The notes under the pieces are model-generated. The model made no database searches, was not told the origin of the DNA, and saw nothing but the letters and a program-made list of their open reading frames with translations. Below, piece after piece: positions 9,073-17,081 of a stretch of DNA of 64,000 nucleotides. The stretch spans positions 850,330-914,329 of the forward strand of contig NZ_CAAHFG010000004.1 of the NCBI RefSeq assembly GCF_900890425.1, in the 5' to 3' direction. This DNA comes from Pontiella desulfatans. Lineage in GTDB: Bacteria > Verrucomicrobiota > Kiritimatiellia > Kiritimatiellales > Pontiellaceae. The position numbers and the translations under genes were made by a program. How positions within the stretch are numbered: position 1 is the stretch's first letter; every line of letters starts with the position of its first letter.

Positions 9073-9151
9073 TAATTGCAGAAAACTGTTGACGTTGCGA
9101 CGAAAGTTCCCACAATGCCCCGCTTAATTTGCCATTTAGGGGCAGGCGAAA

Positions 9152-9601
9152 ATGAATCTGAAAAAAGTGCTATCACCAGAAACGGTTTGGGTCGATCTCA
9201 AGGCCGACACCAAGGATGGAATCATCGAAGAGATGATCGATCGCCTTGTTGCGGCGGGAAAAATCAAGGATCGCGATGCCGCACTGGAAGCGGTTAAGGA
9301 GCGCGAGTCCAAAATGTCGACCGGCATGCAGAACGGGGTGGCGATTCCGCACGGCAAGACCGATGCGGTAAAATCGCTGGTGGCCGCCGTTGGGCTTAAT
9401 AAGGATGGCGTCGATTTTGATTCAATGGATGGGGCGCCTTGCACGATCTTCATCATGACGGTTTCCCCCACCAAGCGCACCGGGCCACACATTCAGTTTC
9501 TGGCCGAAGTCAGCCGCCTGATCAGCCAACCCGCCGAGCGCGAAAAGTTGCTGGCCGCCAAGACCCACGGCGATATCTACGAAATCTTGACAGGAAAATA
9601 G
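9152..9601 (+). CDS. PTS EIIA type-2-like (fructose/Ntr) protein
   Basis: 149 residues cover a single EIIA fold. The motif NGVAIPHGKTDAV gives His67 as the expected phosphorylated residue, and RTGPHIQFLAEVSRL matches the conserved second half. In this family the domain receives phosphate from HPr or NPr. No sugar EIIB/EIIC is adjacent. Instead it lies five bases before a CPA2 antiporter gene, so a regulatory role on ion transport, like PtsN acting on K+ systems, is inferred. Start 9152 has GGGGCAGGCGAAA upstream. Confidence 0.88.
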   Translation: MNLKKVLSPETVWVDLKADTKDGIIEEMIDRLVAAGKIKDRDAALEAVKERESKMSTGMQNGVAIPHGKTDAVKSLVAAVGLNKDGVDFDSMDGAPCTIFIMTVSPTKRTGPHIQFLAEVSRLISQPAEREKLLAAKTHGDIYEILTGK

Positions 9602-9606
9602 ATCCC

Positions 9607-11406
9607 ATGTTCCGAACCGCTCTCGCAGCAATCCTCCTAATGGTCGCGCCCTTGGGGGCGGCTCTCGCAGAACCCTCCCATGCCGAATCCGCGGATCATG
9701 CCATCGAGCATGTTTCCGGCGCCCATGCCGAACACGCTCCGGCCATGGAGGCGCATGCCGCCGGGGCCGCACACGATGAACATGCCATAGCCGAGGAGGG
9801 GCACAGCATCACCCACATGATGATGCACCTGATCCTGCAGCTGGCCATCATCATTGTTTGCGCCAAGGTCGGCGGCTACCTGTTCCACCGCTTCCTCAAG
9901 ATGCCTTCCGTGCTCGGCGAGCTCGCTTCGGGCATGGTGATTGGCCCTTACGCCCTTGGCGGCATGATCACCGTGCCCAATCTCGGTATCCTGTTTGCGG
10001 AAAACCACGGCTTCGCCACCTCGGCCGAGCTGTACGGCATCGCCACGCTGGCCTCCATCATCCTGCTGTTCCTGGCGGGGCTCGAAACCGACCTCGCCGC
10101 GTTCATCCGCTATTCCGTAGTGGGTTCGTTCGTCGGACTAGGCGGACTGGTGGCCGCATTCGTGATTGGCGACCTCTGTGCCGTTATGTGGCCGGGCAAT
10201 GGCATCGACAGCTTCATGGAGCCGGCGGCGCTGTTCCTCGGGGTGATCTCGGTGGCTACTTCGGTGGGGATTACCGCCCGAATCCTGGCGGAAAAGAAAA
10301 AGATGGCCTCGCCCGAGGGCGTAACCATCCTGGCCGGCGCGGTCTTCGACGACGTGTTCGGCATCATTACCCTCGCCATCGTCATGGGCATGGCCAAGGT
10401 CAGCATGGGCGAAGGCGTCGCCTGGGGGCCGATCTGCATGATCGCCCTGAAAGCCATCGGCTTTTTCGTGATTGTTACGGCGCTGGGGCTGATCTTCTCC
10501 CGCAAGATCACGGCGATGATCAAGCGCTTCAAGTCGAAGGAGATCATTGTGGCCATCTGCTTCGGCCTCGCCCTCCTGCTGGCCAGCCTGGCGGAGATGG
10601 CCGGCCTGGCAATGATCATCGGCGCCTACATCATGGGCCTGGCGCTTTCCCGCACCGACCTAGCCCACGAGATCGAGCACCATCTCGAAGGCGTCTACAA
10701 CATCCTCGTTCCCATCTTTTTCTGCGTGATGGGCATGATGGTCGACTTTACCGCCATGAAACCCGTTCTCATCTTTGGCTCGGTTTATTCCGTTTTGGCC
10801 GTTTTCTCCAAGGTGATCGGCTGTGGAGTCCCGGCTTTCCTGATGAAGTTCAACATGCGCGGTTCGCTGCGTATCGGCCTGGGCATGCTACCGCGCGGCG
10901 AAGTGGCGCTGATCGTGGCCGGCATCGGCCTCGCCGGCGGCATCATCGACCAGGGCATCTTCGGCGTCGCCATCATGATGACCGTGGTCACCACCATGCT
11001 TGCGCCGCCATTGCTGGTTAAATCGTTCGAGGGCGGAAGCGGCCTGCGCAAGGAGATGGAAGGCGGCGAAGAGGACATCGAGACCATCGAAATCGAGTTT
11101 CCTTCGAGCGATATCACCGAGTTCCTGCTCAATCGTTTCGTGCGGGCGTTGCAGGCCGAGGAATTCTTCGTGCACCACCTGCACACCGACCAACCGACCT
11201 ATCGCGTACTCAAGGACGACATCGCCTTCACGCTGATCGAGGAAGACAACAAGCTGGTCATCAATGTGCCGCATGCCAACCAGCATGTCGCCCGCATGAT
11301 CCTGCTCGAAGAGCTGCTCTCGCTCACCGACCTGCTCGAGTCCACCAAGCAGATGAAGTCGGTCGATGAAATGGGCGCCGACCTTATGGGCGGCATGTTC
11401 GCCTAG
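9607..11406 (+). CDS. CPA2-family monovalent cation/H+ antiporter with His-rich N-terminus
   Basis: About 599 residues. A signal peptide-like start (MFRTALAAILLMVAPLGAALA) is followed by ~50 residues with ten histidines and many Glu/Asp/Ala. Then come about twelve helices of the CPA2 (KefB/NapA-like) family, with GVISVATSVGITARIL and AGAVFDDVFGIITLA, the latter carrying the paired Asp typical of electrogenic exchangers. A soluble C-terminal ~130-residue domain ends the protein. It probably exchanges Na+ or K+ for H+. Co-transcription with the preceding EIIA gene is suggested by the five-base gap. The His-rich segment may bind metal or sense pH; that is inference. Confidence 0.85.
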   Translation: MFRTALAAILLMVAPLGAALAEPSHAESADHAIEHVSGAHAEHAPAMEAHAAGAAHDEHAIAEEGHSITHMMMHLILQLAIIIVCAKVGGYLFHRFLKMPSVLGELASGMVIGPYALGGMITVPNLGILFAENHGFATSAELYGIATLASIILLFLAGLETDLAAFIRYSVVGSFVGLGGLVAAFVIGDLCAVMWPGNGIDSFMEPAALFLGVISVATSVGITARILAEKKKMASPEGVTILAGAVFDDVFGIITLAIVMGMAKVSMGEGVAWGPICMIALKAIGFFVIVTALGLIFSRKITAMIKRFKSKEIIVAICFGLALLLASLAEMAGLAMIIGAYIMGLALSRTDLAHEIEHHLEGVYNILVPIFFCVMGMMVDFTAMKPVLIFGSVYSVLAVFSKVIGCGVPAFLMKFNMRGSLRIGLGMLPRGEVALIVAGIGLAGGIIDQGIFGVAIMMTVVTTMLAPPLLVKSFEGGSGLRKEMEGGEEDIETIEIEFPSSDITEFLLNRFVRALQAEEFFVHHLHTDQPTYRVLKDDIAFTLIEEDNKLVINVPHANQHVARMILLEELLSLTDLLESTKQMKSVDEMGADLMGGMFA

Positions 11407-11412
11407 GTTCGG

Positions 11413-12162
11413 CTACTCCCCAAACAGCTGGCGGAACACCCGCTCGGGATTCGCGAGGAAATCGTGGGTGACCTGGTAGTGTTCGGTTTCCCGGTATTCG
11501 ATCCGCTCCAGGCCGTTGGGGGTGCACTGGTAGATCCAGGCACCCGGATAGGCCATCATGATCGGCGAGTGCGTTGCAATAAGGAACTGCGAGCGCTCGG
11601 CAACCAGGTCGTGCATGCGTGCGAGCACGGTGAGCTGCCGCTGGGGGGAAAGGGCGGCCTCGGGTTCGTCGAGAATATAGATCCCGTTTCCGCCAAAGCG
11701 ATTCATCACCAACGCAAGAAACGATTCGCCGTGCGATTGCTCATGAAGCGATACCCCGCCATAGGAATCGATGACCGGCGGCCCGAAGGCCGGCTCCGCA
11801 TCCATGCGTTCGATTTCGGTGGCGACGTTGAAGAAGCTTTCGGCGCGCAGGAAAAACCCATCGCTCGGTTTTTCGATGCCCCGGCTGATGCGCAGATGGT
11901 CGTGCAGCTCCGAATGGGAGGCGCGGGTGCTGAACGAAAAGTTGGCGGTACCCCCTTCCGGATTGAACCCCATGGCCACGGCGATGGCCTCCAGCAGGGT
12001 GGATTTACCCGTTCCGTTTTCCCCGATGATGAACGTGACCTGCGGATGCAGCTCGATGCTCTTCAACGAGCGCACCGCCGGCAGGCTGAAGGGATAGCGG
12101 TCGAACGACTCGACCAATTCCCTGCGCAAGAGGACTTCACGAATGAATTGGGATGAAAACAT
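11413..12162 (-). CDS. AAA family ATPase (RecF/ABC-type, single domain)
   Basis: 249 residues with Walker [10 protein letters not shown], an ABC-like signature region ([10 protein letters not shown]), Walker [17 protein letters not shown] and a switch histidine (IATHSPIMM). It lacks a membrane domain and the long coiled coil of SMC/RecN, matching the small cytosolic AAA_21/AAA_23 type. Such proteins often go unassigned; some act in DNA maintenance or with a toxin partner, but no partner lies alongside. It is convergent with the antiporter gene. Confidence 0.8.
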   Translation of the reverse strand: MFSSQFIREVLLRRELVESFDRYPFSLPAVRSLKSIELHPQVTFIIGENGTGKSTLLEAIAVAMGFNPEGGTANFSFSTRASHSELHDHLRISRGIEKPSDGFFLRAESFFNVATEIERMDAEPAFGPPVIDSYGGVSLHEQSHGESFLALVMNRFGGNGIYILDEPEAALSPQRQLTVLARMHDLVAERSQFLIATHSPIMMAYPGAWIYQCTPNGLERIEYRETEHYQVTHDFLANPERVFRQLFGE

Positions 12163-12258
12163 GGACGTAGACTATGCAGAATCGTACCGGGCGTCAAACG
12201 ATGCTGGAGGATGCGGATTCCTTTTGCTAGCTTGTTCTTTTTAAACAAGGAGATTGGA

Positions 12259-12576
12259 ATGTCAGAATTCAACGATGTAACGGTGGTTCGCGAGGCGAAT
12301 GTCTATTTCGACGGCAAGGTGACGAGCCGGACGGTGGTGTTCGGGGATGGAACGAAGAAGACGCTGGGCTTCATGCTGGCCGGCGATTATTCGTTCGATA
12401 CCGGTGTCGCGGAGATCATGGAAATCATCGGGGGCGAAATGGATGTGTTGCTGCCGGGGTCCACGCATTGGAAGACCGTCAAGGCCGGCGAGTCGTTCGA
12501 TGTTCCCGCCAACTCCAAGTTTGATCTGGTGGTCAAGGAATACGCCGACTATTGCTGTAGCTATATTGAGGCATAA
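12259..12576 (+). CDS. ppnP: Pyrimidine/purine nucleoside phosphorylase
   Basis: 105 residues, a compact cupin of the DUF1255/PpnP family. [21 protein letters not shown] and [16 protein letters not shown] correspond to the E. coli YaiE core. The family splits nucleosides with phosphate to free base and ribose-1-phosphate. ATG 12259 follows AAGGAGATTGGA, a strong ribosome-binding site. Confidence 0.9.
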   Translation: MSEFNDVTVVREANVYFDGKVTSRTVVFGDGTKKTLGFMLAGDYSFDTGVAEIMEIIGGEMDVLLPGSTHWKTVKAGESFDVPANSKFDLVVKEYADYCCSYIEA

Positions 12577-12658
12577 AGTCAGCCGGAGCTTTGCCGAGAG
12601 GAGCGGCCTCGCTACCTGGTCGCCGGGGTCGTCGACCCTCCTGCAAAGTAGTTGTCAT

Positions 12659-13069
12659 CTATTTGCGGGAATCAAGGACCGGCGTTCCGGCTCCGTGTGC
12701 AATGATCATGAGCGTCGCGCCGATGAGGGCCAAGTTTTTCATGAATGAGATGGTCTGCTGTTGCACCTGTGCAGGATCGTCGAATGTCCAGAAGTCGTGG
12801 AACCAATAGGTCGCCAGCAGCAGGAATACCATGAGCAATGCCGCTCCGATTCTTGCCTTGTAGCCCATCAGAACCGAAAGGCTCCCCGCAACGAGGAAGA
12901 CAATGGCTCCGGCCAAGAGCAGTTTCAGCGCAGGGACGCCTTCCGATGCCATATAGGCCGAAACATCGTTGAACTTGGGAATCTTGTTCCCGAGTGCGCT
13001 CATCAGGAAGATGCCGATGAACAGTAGCCGGCCAACGATGTTTAGCAGGGTGCTGATCAATGCGTTCAT
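12659..13069 (-). CDS. DoxX-family membrane protein
   Basis: 136 residues with four helices and typical DoxX features: GRLLFIGIFLMSALGNKI at the start and FLLLATYWFHDFW in the middle. DoxX-like proteins are often found with redox or thiol-stress genes. Here it is the last gene of a three-gene minus-strand operon behind an FMN reductase and a pirin, all divergent from a LysR regulator, which suggests an oxidative or electrophile-stress unit. Confidence 0.85.
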   Translation of the reverse strand: MNALISTLLNIVGRLLFIGIFLMSALGNKIPKFNDVSAYMASEGVPALKLLLAGAIVFLVAGSLSVLMGYKARIGAALLMVFLLLATYWFHDFWTFDDPAQVQQQTISFMKNLALIGATLMIIAHGAGTPVLDSRK

Positions 13070-13081
13070 TTGCTATGCTCC

Positions 13082-13630
13082 TTACTCGTTTGCAAGATGT
13101 GCTTCGTAGTCTAGAATGGCGGATAGCAGTCGTTGCTCGTCGTCCGGATTGGTGAAGGCCTTTTCGCCAGCATCGTAGGTTTGGTGGAAACTACCCACAA
13201 AGAAGTCGGCAAACACTGCGGAGGCTCCCCAATGGGGGAATACGGCTTTCATGTTGGCCAGGTTGGTTTGTCCGCCTCGCGGCCCGGGGGATGCGCTCAT
13301 AAGCATGACGGGCTTTTTCTGGAAGACCGAGCCGTCCATCCTTGATAGCCAATCCATGACGTTCTTGAAAAAAGCGGGCATCATGCCGTTGTGTTCCGGC
13401 GAGGCAATCAGGTAGGCATCGTGTGAATCGAACTGTTCGCGCAGCTTTTGGATGCTCTCCGGGATTCCGAATTCCTTCTCAAGATCCTCCGAAAAGATCG
13501 GGGCATCGAAGTCCGGCAGGTTGATCAGGGTTATCTTTTGATCCTTGAATCGCTGTTCCGCATGCTCCAATAGTTGTTTGTTAACCGAACGGCTGGAATT
13601 ACTGCCGGCGAAAGCCAATATGTTTTTCAT
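13082..13630 (-). CDS. NAD(P)H-dependent FMN reductase
   Basis: 182 residues of the flavodoxin-like FMN_red family. The FMN phosphate loop is GSNSSRSVNKQL and the isoalloxazine-contacting loop is SPEHNGMMPAFFKNVMDW. It would reduce FMN, quinones or azo compounds in the cytoplasm. It lies 12 bases before the DoxX gene and 21 bases after the pirin gene, indicating one operon. AAAGGACAA precedes the ATG. Confidence 0.9.
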   Translation of the reverse strand: MKNILAFAGSNSSRSVNKQLLEHAEQRFKDQKITLINLPDFDAPIFSEDLEKEFGIPESIQKLREQFDSHDAYLIASPEHNGMMPAFFKNVMDWLSRMDGSVFQKKPVMLMSASPGPRGGQTNLANMKAVFPHWGASAVFADFFVGSFHQTYDAGEKAFTNPDDEQRLLSAILDYEAHLANE

Positions 13631-13651
13631 GGAATTGTCCTTTATCTTTTC

Positions 13652-14362
13652 CTAAGCGAGGTCGAACACGAGTATTTCGGAGGGCTCGACCCCCGTGAAG
13701 GCCAACGGGCCTGCTTTTTCGATGGCGGCTCCATCCCCGGCCACGAGCAACTCACCATTAAGGGTCAGCTTGCCGCTCACCACCTGGACCCAAACGTTTC
13801 GGCTTGATTCGGTTTGTTTTACGACCGTTGCGCCTGGTTCGATTATCGATGCATACAACCGGGCGTCCTGATGCATGGATACGGACCCTTCCGCTCCGTC
13901 CGGCGAGGCGACCAGCTTGAGCGTATTGGTCTTTTCTTCTGGCGGATAGTGTTTCTGCTCATAGCTCGGTTCCACATTGAGCTCATTGGGTTTGATCCAG
14001 ATTTGCAGCAAGCGCATCGGTTGGTCGTCCAGCGGGTTGAATTCGCTGTGCGTAATGCCTGAACCGGCGCTCATTCGCTGCACATCGTTCGGTCGGACGA
14101 CCGACCCGTTGCCCATGCTGTCGCGGTGTTCGAGCGCGCCTTCGACCACGTAGGAAATGATTTCCATGTTTTCGTGCGGATGCGTACCGAATCCTTCGCC
14201 GGGTTCGATGATGTCGTCGTTGATGACGCGTAGGGATTGGAATCCCATGTGGCGTGGATCGTAGTATTCAGCGAACGAGAACGAAAAACGGCTATGCAGC
14301 CAGCCATGTTCCGCCACGCCACGCTCATCTGCTTTCCGGATTACGATTTGATTCGTCTTCAT
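13652..14362 (-). CDS. Pirin family protein (YhhW-like)
   Basis: 236 residues, a bicupin pirin close to E. coli YhhW. The N-terminal cupin carries the metal-binding pattern FGTHPHENME and HSEFNP. Pirins of this type have quercetin dioxygenase activity in vitro; the physiological role is uncertain. Start 14362 is preferred since AAGGAG sits six bases upstream and homology begins there. An in-frame ATG at 14443 would add a Tat-like segment (TRRAFLPATVATAVGVAA) and cannot be excluded. Confidence 0.88.
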   Translation of the reverse strand: MKTNQIVIRKADERGVAEHGWLHSRFSFSFAEYYDPRHMGFQSLRVINDDIIEPGEGFGTHPHENMEIISYVVEGALEHRDSMGNGSVVRPNDVQRMSAGSGITHSEFNPLDDQPMRLLQIWIKPNELNVEPSYEQKHYPPEEKTNTLKLVASPDGAEGSVSMHQDARLYASIIEPGATVVKQTESSRNVWVQVVSGKLTLNGELLVAGDGAAIEKAGPLAFTGVEPSEILVFDLA

Positions 14363-14498
14363 GTCATGCTCCTTGGCCGCAACGCCGACGGCGGTCGCCA
14401 CGGTCGCTGGTAGGAAGGCCCTTCGGGTTTCATTCGTTTTCATGTAAAGAATCCTAGGACAGATTATCGATATGTAAAATATAAGAAACGTTGACAAC

Positions 14499-14517
14499 TA
14501 ATATTAAAAAAATATTA
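14499..14517. promoter_or_regulatory. Candidate LysR operator
   Basis: TAATATT and AATATTA form a perfect seven-base inverted repeat separated by five A residues, nine bases before the LysR start and in the divergent interval facing the pirin operon. AT-rich dyads of this kind fit LysR-type autoregulatory sites. Confidence 0.45.
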
Positions 14518-14525
14518 ATCGACGC

Positions 14526-15443
14526 ATGGAGCTGAGGCATCTGAAATATTTCATTGCGGTGGCCGAGGAGTTGCATTTCGGTCGGGCCGCCGAGCGTCTG
14601 CACATGGCGCAGCCCCCGTTGAGCCAGCAGATTAAAAACCTGGAAGACGAACTTGGCGTGTTGCTCCTTGCGCGCACCAAGCGCAAGGTTGAACTCACTC
14701 CGGCGGGCCGGCTTTTTCTGGATGAGGCCCGCCTGACATTGATTCAGGCAGAGCGGGCACAACGGATTGCGGTCGAGGCCGACCACGGCGTGCGCGGCCA
14801 TTTGCGTATCGGATTTGTTACCTCCGCCTGCTACAGCATTCTTCCGGGACTCATCCGCCGCTTCCGAAAGGAAAACCCGCTGATTGATCTGGAGTTGATG
14901 GAAATGACTCCTTCCAGGCAGATTGCGGCCATGGAGGAGGGGAGCATTGATGCCGGGATCCTCCGCCCGCCTGTAGGGCCTAGCTGCCTCAGGGTAAAAA
15001 CGATGTTGGAGGAACCGATGGTTGCCGCACTGCCGGTCGATCACCGAAAAGCCGACCAAAAATCCATCAACCTGAAGACCTTGGCCGGCGACGCCTTCAT
15101 CCTTTTTCCCCGCCACCACGGCCCCGGCATTTTCGACGTCGTCATGAAAGCCTGCCATGAAGCCGGTTTCACACCGAGCGTATCCTATTCGCCCAACGAG
15201 ATGCAGACCATTCTAGCCTATGTCGCCGCCGGAATGGGAGTGTCGCTGGTTCCGCAGTCCCTGTCCGGTTTTCACCAACACTCCATCGTGTACCAGTCGC
15301 TTCGTGGTAGCCGTGTGCGGGTCGAGTTGGCATTGATTAGCCGACGGAGCGAAGAGAATCCGATTCTTGATCTTTTCAGTGCACTGGGTTCCGAGGTGGG
15401 TATGGAATATGCCAGCCAGTTCCAGAAAACGTTAACCCAGTAA
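14526..15443 (+). CDS. LysR-family transcriptional regulator
   Basis: 305 residues. An N-terminal winged helix-turn-helix ([20 protein letters not shown], then [14 protein letters not shown]) is followed by a periplasmic-binding-protein-like effector domain. Divergent orientation to the pirin-FMN reductase-DoxX operon makes that operon its likely target. The dyad at 14499-14517 is a candidate site. The effector cannot be read from sequence. Confidence 0.93.
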   Translation: MELRHLKYFIAVAEELHFGRAAERLHMAQPPLSQQIKNLEDELGVLLLARTKRKVELTPAGRLFLDEARLTLIQAERAQRIAVEADHGVRGHLRIGFVTSACYSILPGLIRRFRKENPLIDLELMEMTPSRQIAAMEEGSIDAGILRPPVGPSCLRVKTMLEEPMVAALPVDHRKADQKSINLKTLAGDAFILFPRHHGPGIFDVVMKACHEAGFTPSVSYSPNEMQTILAYVAAGMGVSLVPQSLSGFHQHSIVYQSLRGSRVRVELALISRRSEENPILDLFSALGSEVGMEYASQFQKTLTQ

Positions 15444-15448
15444 CAACG

Positions 15449-16102
15449 ATGAACAAACTATACATAGGCATCGATGTCCAGGTGCGGCGCCCATGCGCGT
15501 TTGCGGCCTTGGATGAATCGGGCACGCTGATGCAGTCCGGATGGTTTCCGACGGCCCGGGAAGGGCGGCGGAGCCTGGAGCCGCTGGCAAAGGGGCATCG
15601 CTTGCACATCGGCATCGATGAATCGCGCGTTCCGCTCGCCAAGCCTCGGGAATGGTATTGGAACGGATCGAAGCAGGAGTGGCGCACGCGCAAGGCCTCC
15701 GAAAAAGGATTGGGGCGCCACTGCGAGGTGGCCATCAAGGCGCACAATCTCGCCAATCCGCAATGGACTCCGATGAAGAAGGATGCGCCCGGATGGATGC
15801 AACTGGGCTTCGGTTTGTTCAAGGAACTCGATCCGCTCGGAACAACCTACGAAGCCTTCCCCTCGGCCTCCTACAAGATGCTAGAAAGCGACCCATCGCT
15901 CCAGCTAACCATCAACTTTTCCAACATGCGTCTCGGCAAGACCGACATGCTCGATGCCTGGATGGCCGCCGCCACCGTCCGCGAATACGTCGAAGGCCGC
16001 GGCATGGAGGTCGGGGGTGGCGATGGTCTCGGAACCATCATCCTGCCCCGGAAACTCAAGAAGCCGATCCCCAACGTCCTCCATTGGCCATCCCTGGGGT
16101 GA
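15449..16102 (+). CDS. DUF429-like protein, C-terminus in a palindrome
   Basis: 217 residues. The start MNKLYIGIDVQVRRPCAFAA has the RNase H-fold first strand with a conserved Asp (GID), and YEAFPSASYKML and LGKTDMLDAWMAA resemble the DUF429 predicted-nuclease family. It begins five bases after the LysR stop, so the two may be co-transcribed. The final residues (HWPSLG) and the stop codon fall inside the hairpin at 16089-16146, so the natural C-terminus was probably altered by that element. Function not established. Confidence 0.65.
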   Translation: MNKLYIGIDVQVRRPCAFAALDESGTLMQSGWFPTAREGRRSLEPLAKGHRLHIGIDESRVPLAKPREWYWNGSKQEWRTRKASEKGLGRHCEVAIKAHNLANPQWTPMKKDAPGWMQLGFGLFKELDPLGTTYEAFPSASYKMLESDPSLQLTINFSNMRLGKTDMLDAWMAAATVREYVEGRGMEVGGGDGLGTIILPRKLKKPIPNVLHWPSLG

Positions 16103-16146
16103 CATCCAAATGCGCGATCGTGCATTTGGATGTCACCCCAGGGATG
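16089..16146. repeat. 25-bp perfect-stem hairpin with CGATCG core
   Basis: Positions 16089-16113 are exactly complementary to 16122-16146 around the eight-base loop GCGATCGT. It overlaps the 3' end of the DUF429 gene and lies between convergent genes. There is no T-run, so a simple terminator is unlikely. Confidence 0.9.
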
Positions 16147-16189
16147 CGAAGAGGCGCCTTGTTGCGGCAGGGGGCGCTGCGCCAACTCG

Positions 16190-16930
16190 TTAGTTCAGGC
16201 GGTTGTCGGCGGATTCCAGATCGGCTTTTTTCACGGAGTCGCCCTCCTTGCGCTTGCGGATGCGCGCGGTGTGCTCCTCGATTTTGGAGCGGCTTCCCTT
16301 GATGTTGAAGACGCGGTTTTGGTCGTCCACCAGCACCACGAGGTTTCCATAGAGCTCGGTCCCTTTTTCCCGTCCGCCTTGGAGGTTCCGAACAGTTACA
16401 TTGTCCGAGTTGAACACAAATGTTCCCTTGGAAGCCTCCTGGTTGAAGTCGACACGGGTTACGGTCTTGTCGAGAAGCACGAACGCCTGTTCCTCCTTGT
16501 CGAAGCCAATGAGATAGAATTCGGCGTGGATCGGTTTGTGGTATGGAATGGTACCGCTTCTCTTCAGCGTAATCTTGTATTCCGTGGAGGAGGTCTGAAC
16601 CTGCACGTCGCGGTCGTTGGCGGAGTTGTTGGCATCCGCGAAGGAGAACCCTTGGTTTTTCCGGTCGGTGGCCTGCGCCACCTGGATGTCGATTTTCGGC
16701 GGGCTGTTCACGAGCACAAATTTTTGGTCGTCCGCAGAGAGGCTGCTGATCGAAACCTGCACCTCTTTTCCGCCATCCATCAGCAGGGTGATGTTGCCAT
16801 TCATGTTTTCGATCATCTCGGCCTGGATCTTTCGGCCGAAGGAATCTGTCCAGGTTCGCATCTCGGCAAGCGCGGAGGACGGGACGAGTGCAGTTAGGGT
16901 CAGTGCGGTTATGGCGGCGATTGCTTTCAT
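16190..16930 (-). CDS. Secreted protein with an SHD1-like N-terminal domain
   Basis: 246 residues. A Sec signal peptide (MKAIAAITALTLTALVPSSALA) precedes an SHD1-like module (RTWTDSFGRKIQAEMI, then VQVSISSLSADDQKFV), a fold common in Planctomycetes and Verrucomicrobia exported proteins. The remaining ~170 residues look like an all-beta domain without a recognised family, ending in a charged tail. Probably envelope-located; function unknown. It is bracketed by two perfect palindromes (16089-16146 and 17033-17076). Confidence 0.75.
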   Translation of the reverse strand: MKAIAAITALTLTALVPSSALAEMRTWTDSFGRKIQAEMIENMNGNITLLMDGGKEVQVSISSLSADDQKFVLVNSPPKIDIQVAQATDRKNQGFSFADANNSANDRDVQVQTSSTEYKITLKRSGTIPYHKPIHAEFYLIGFDKEEQAFVLLDKTVTRVDFNQEASKGTFVFNSDNVTVRNLQGGREKGTELYGNLVVLVDDQNRVFNIKGSRSKIEEHTARIRKRKEGDSVKKADLESADNRLN

Positions 16931-17032
16931 GGTGTTGCTCCTTTCGCGGGTTTGATGAACAGATTAACGGGGAAAGGCTAAGGGTGGAGGCAAAAATGCG
17001 CAAGGGGTTTCCGGAACAATGCGATGGAAAAG

Positions 17033-17076
17033 GTATATCATCCAACCACCACGATCGTGGTGGTTGGATGATATAC
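17033..17076. repeat. 44-bp perfect palindrome
   Basis: Positions 17033-17054 are exactly complementary to 17055-17076 with no loop; the centre is CACGATCGTG. It lies five bases past the stop of the ABC exporter gene (minus strand) and ~100 bases upstream of the SHD1 gene. There is no clear T-run. The core CGATCG is shared with the hairpin at 16089-16146. Confidence 0.92.
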
Positions 17077-17081
17077 TTTCG

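Noticed and set aside
17033-17076. The 44-bp palindrome as an ordinary terminator of the ABC exporter gene
   Set aside because: No clear T-run follows and there is no loop; it stays as a palindrome of unknown role, though a terminator is not excluded.
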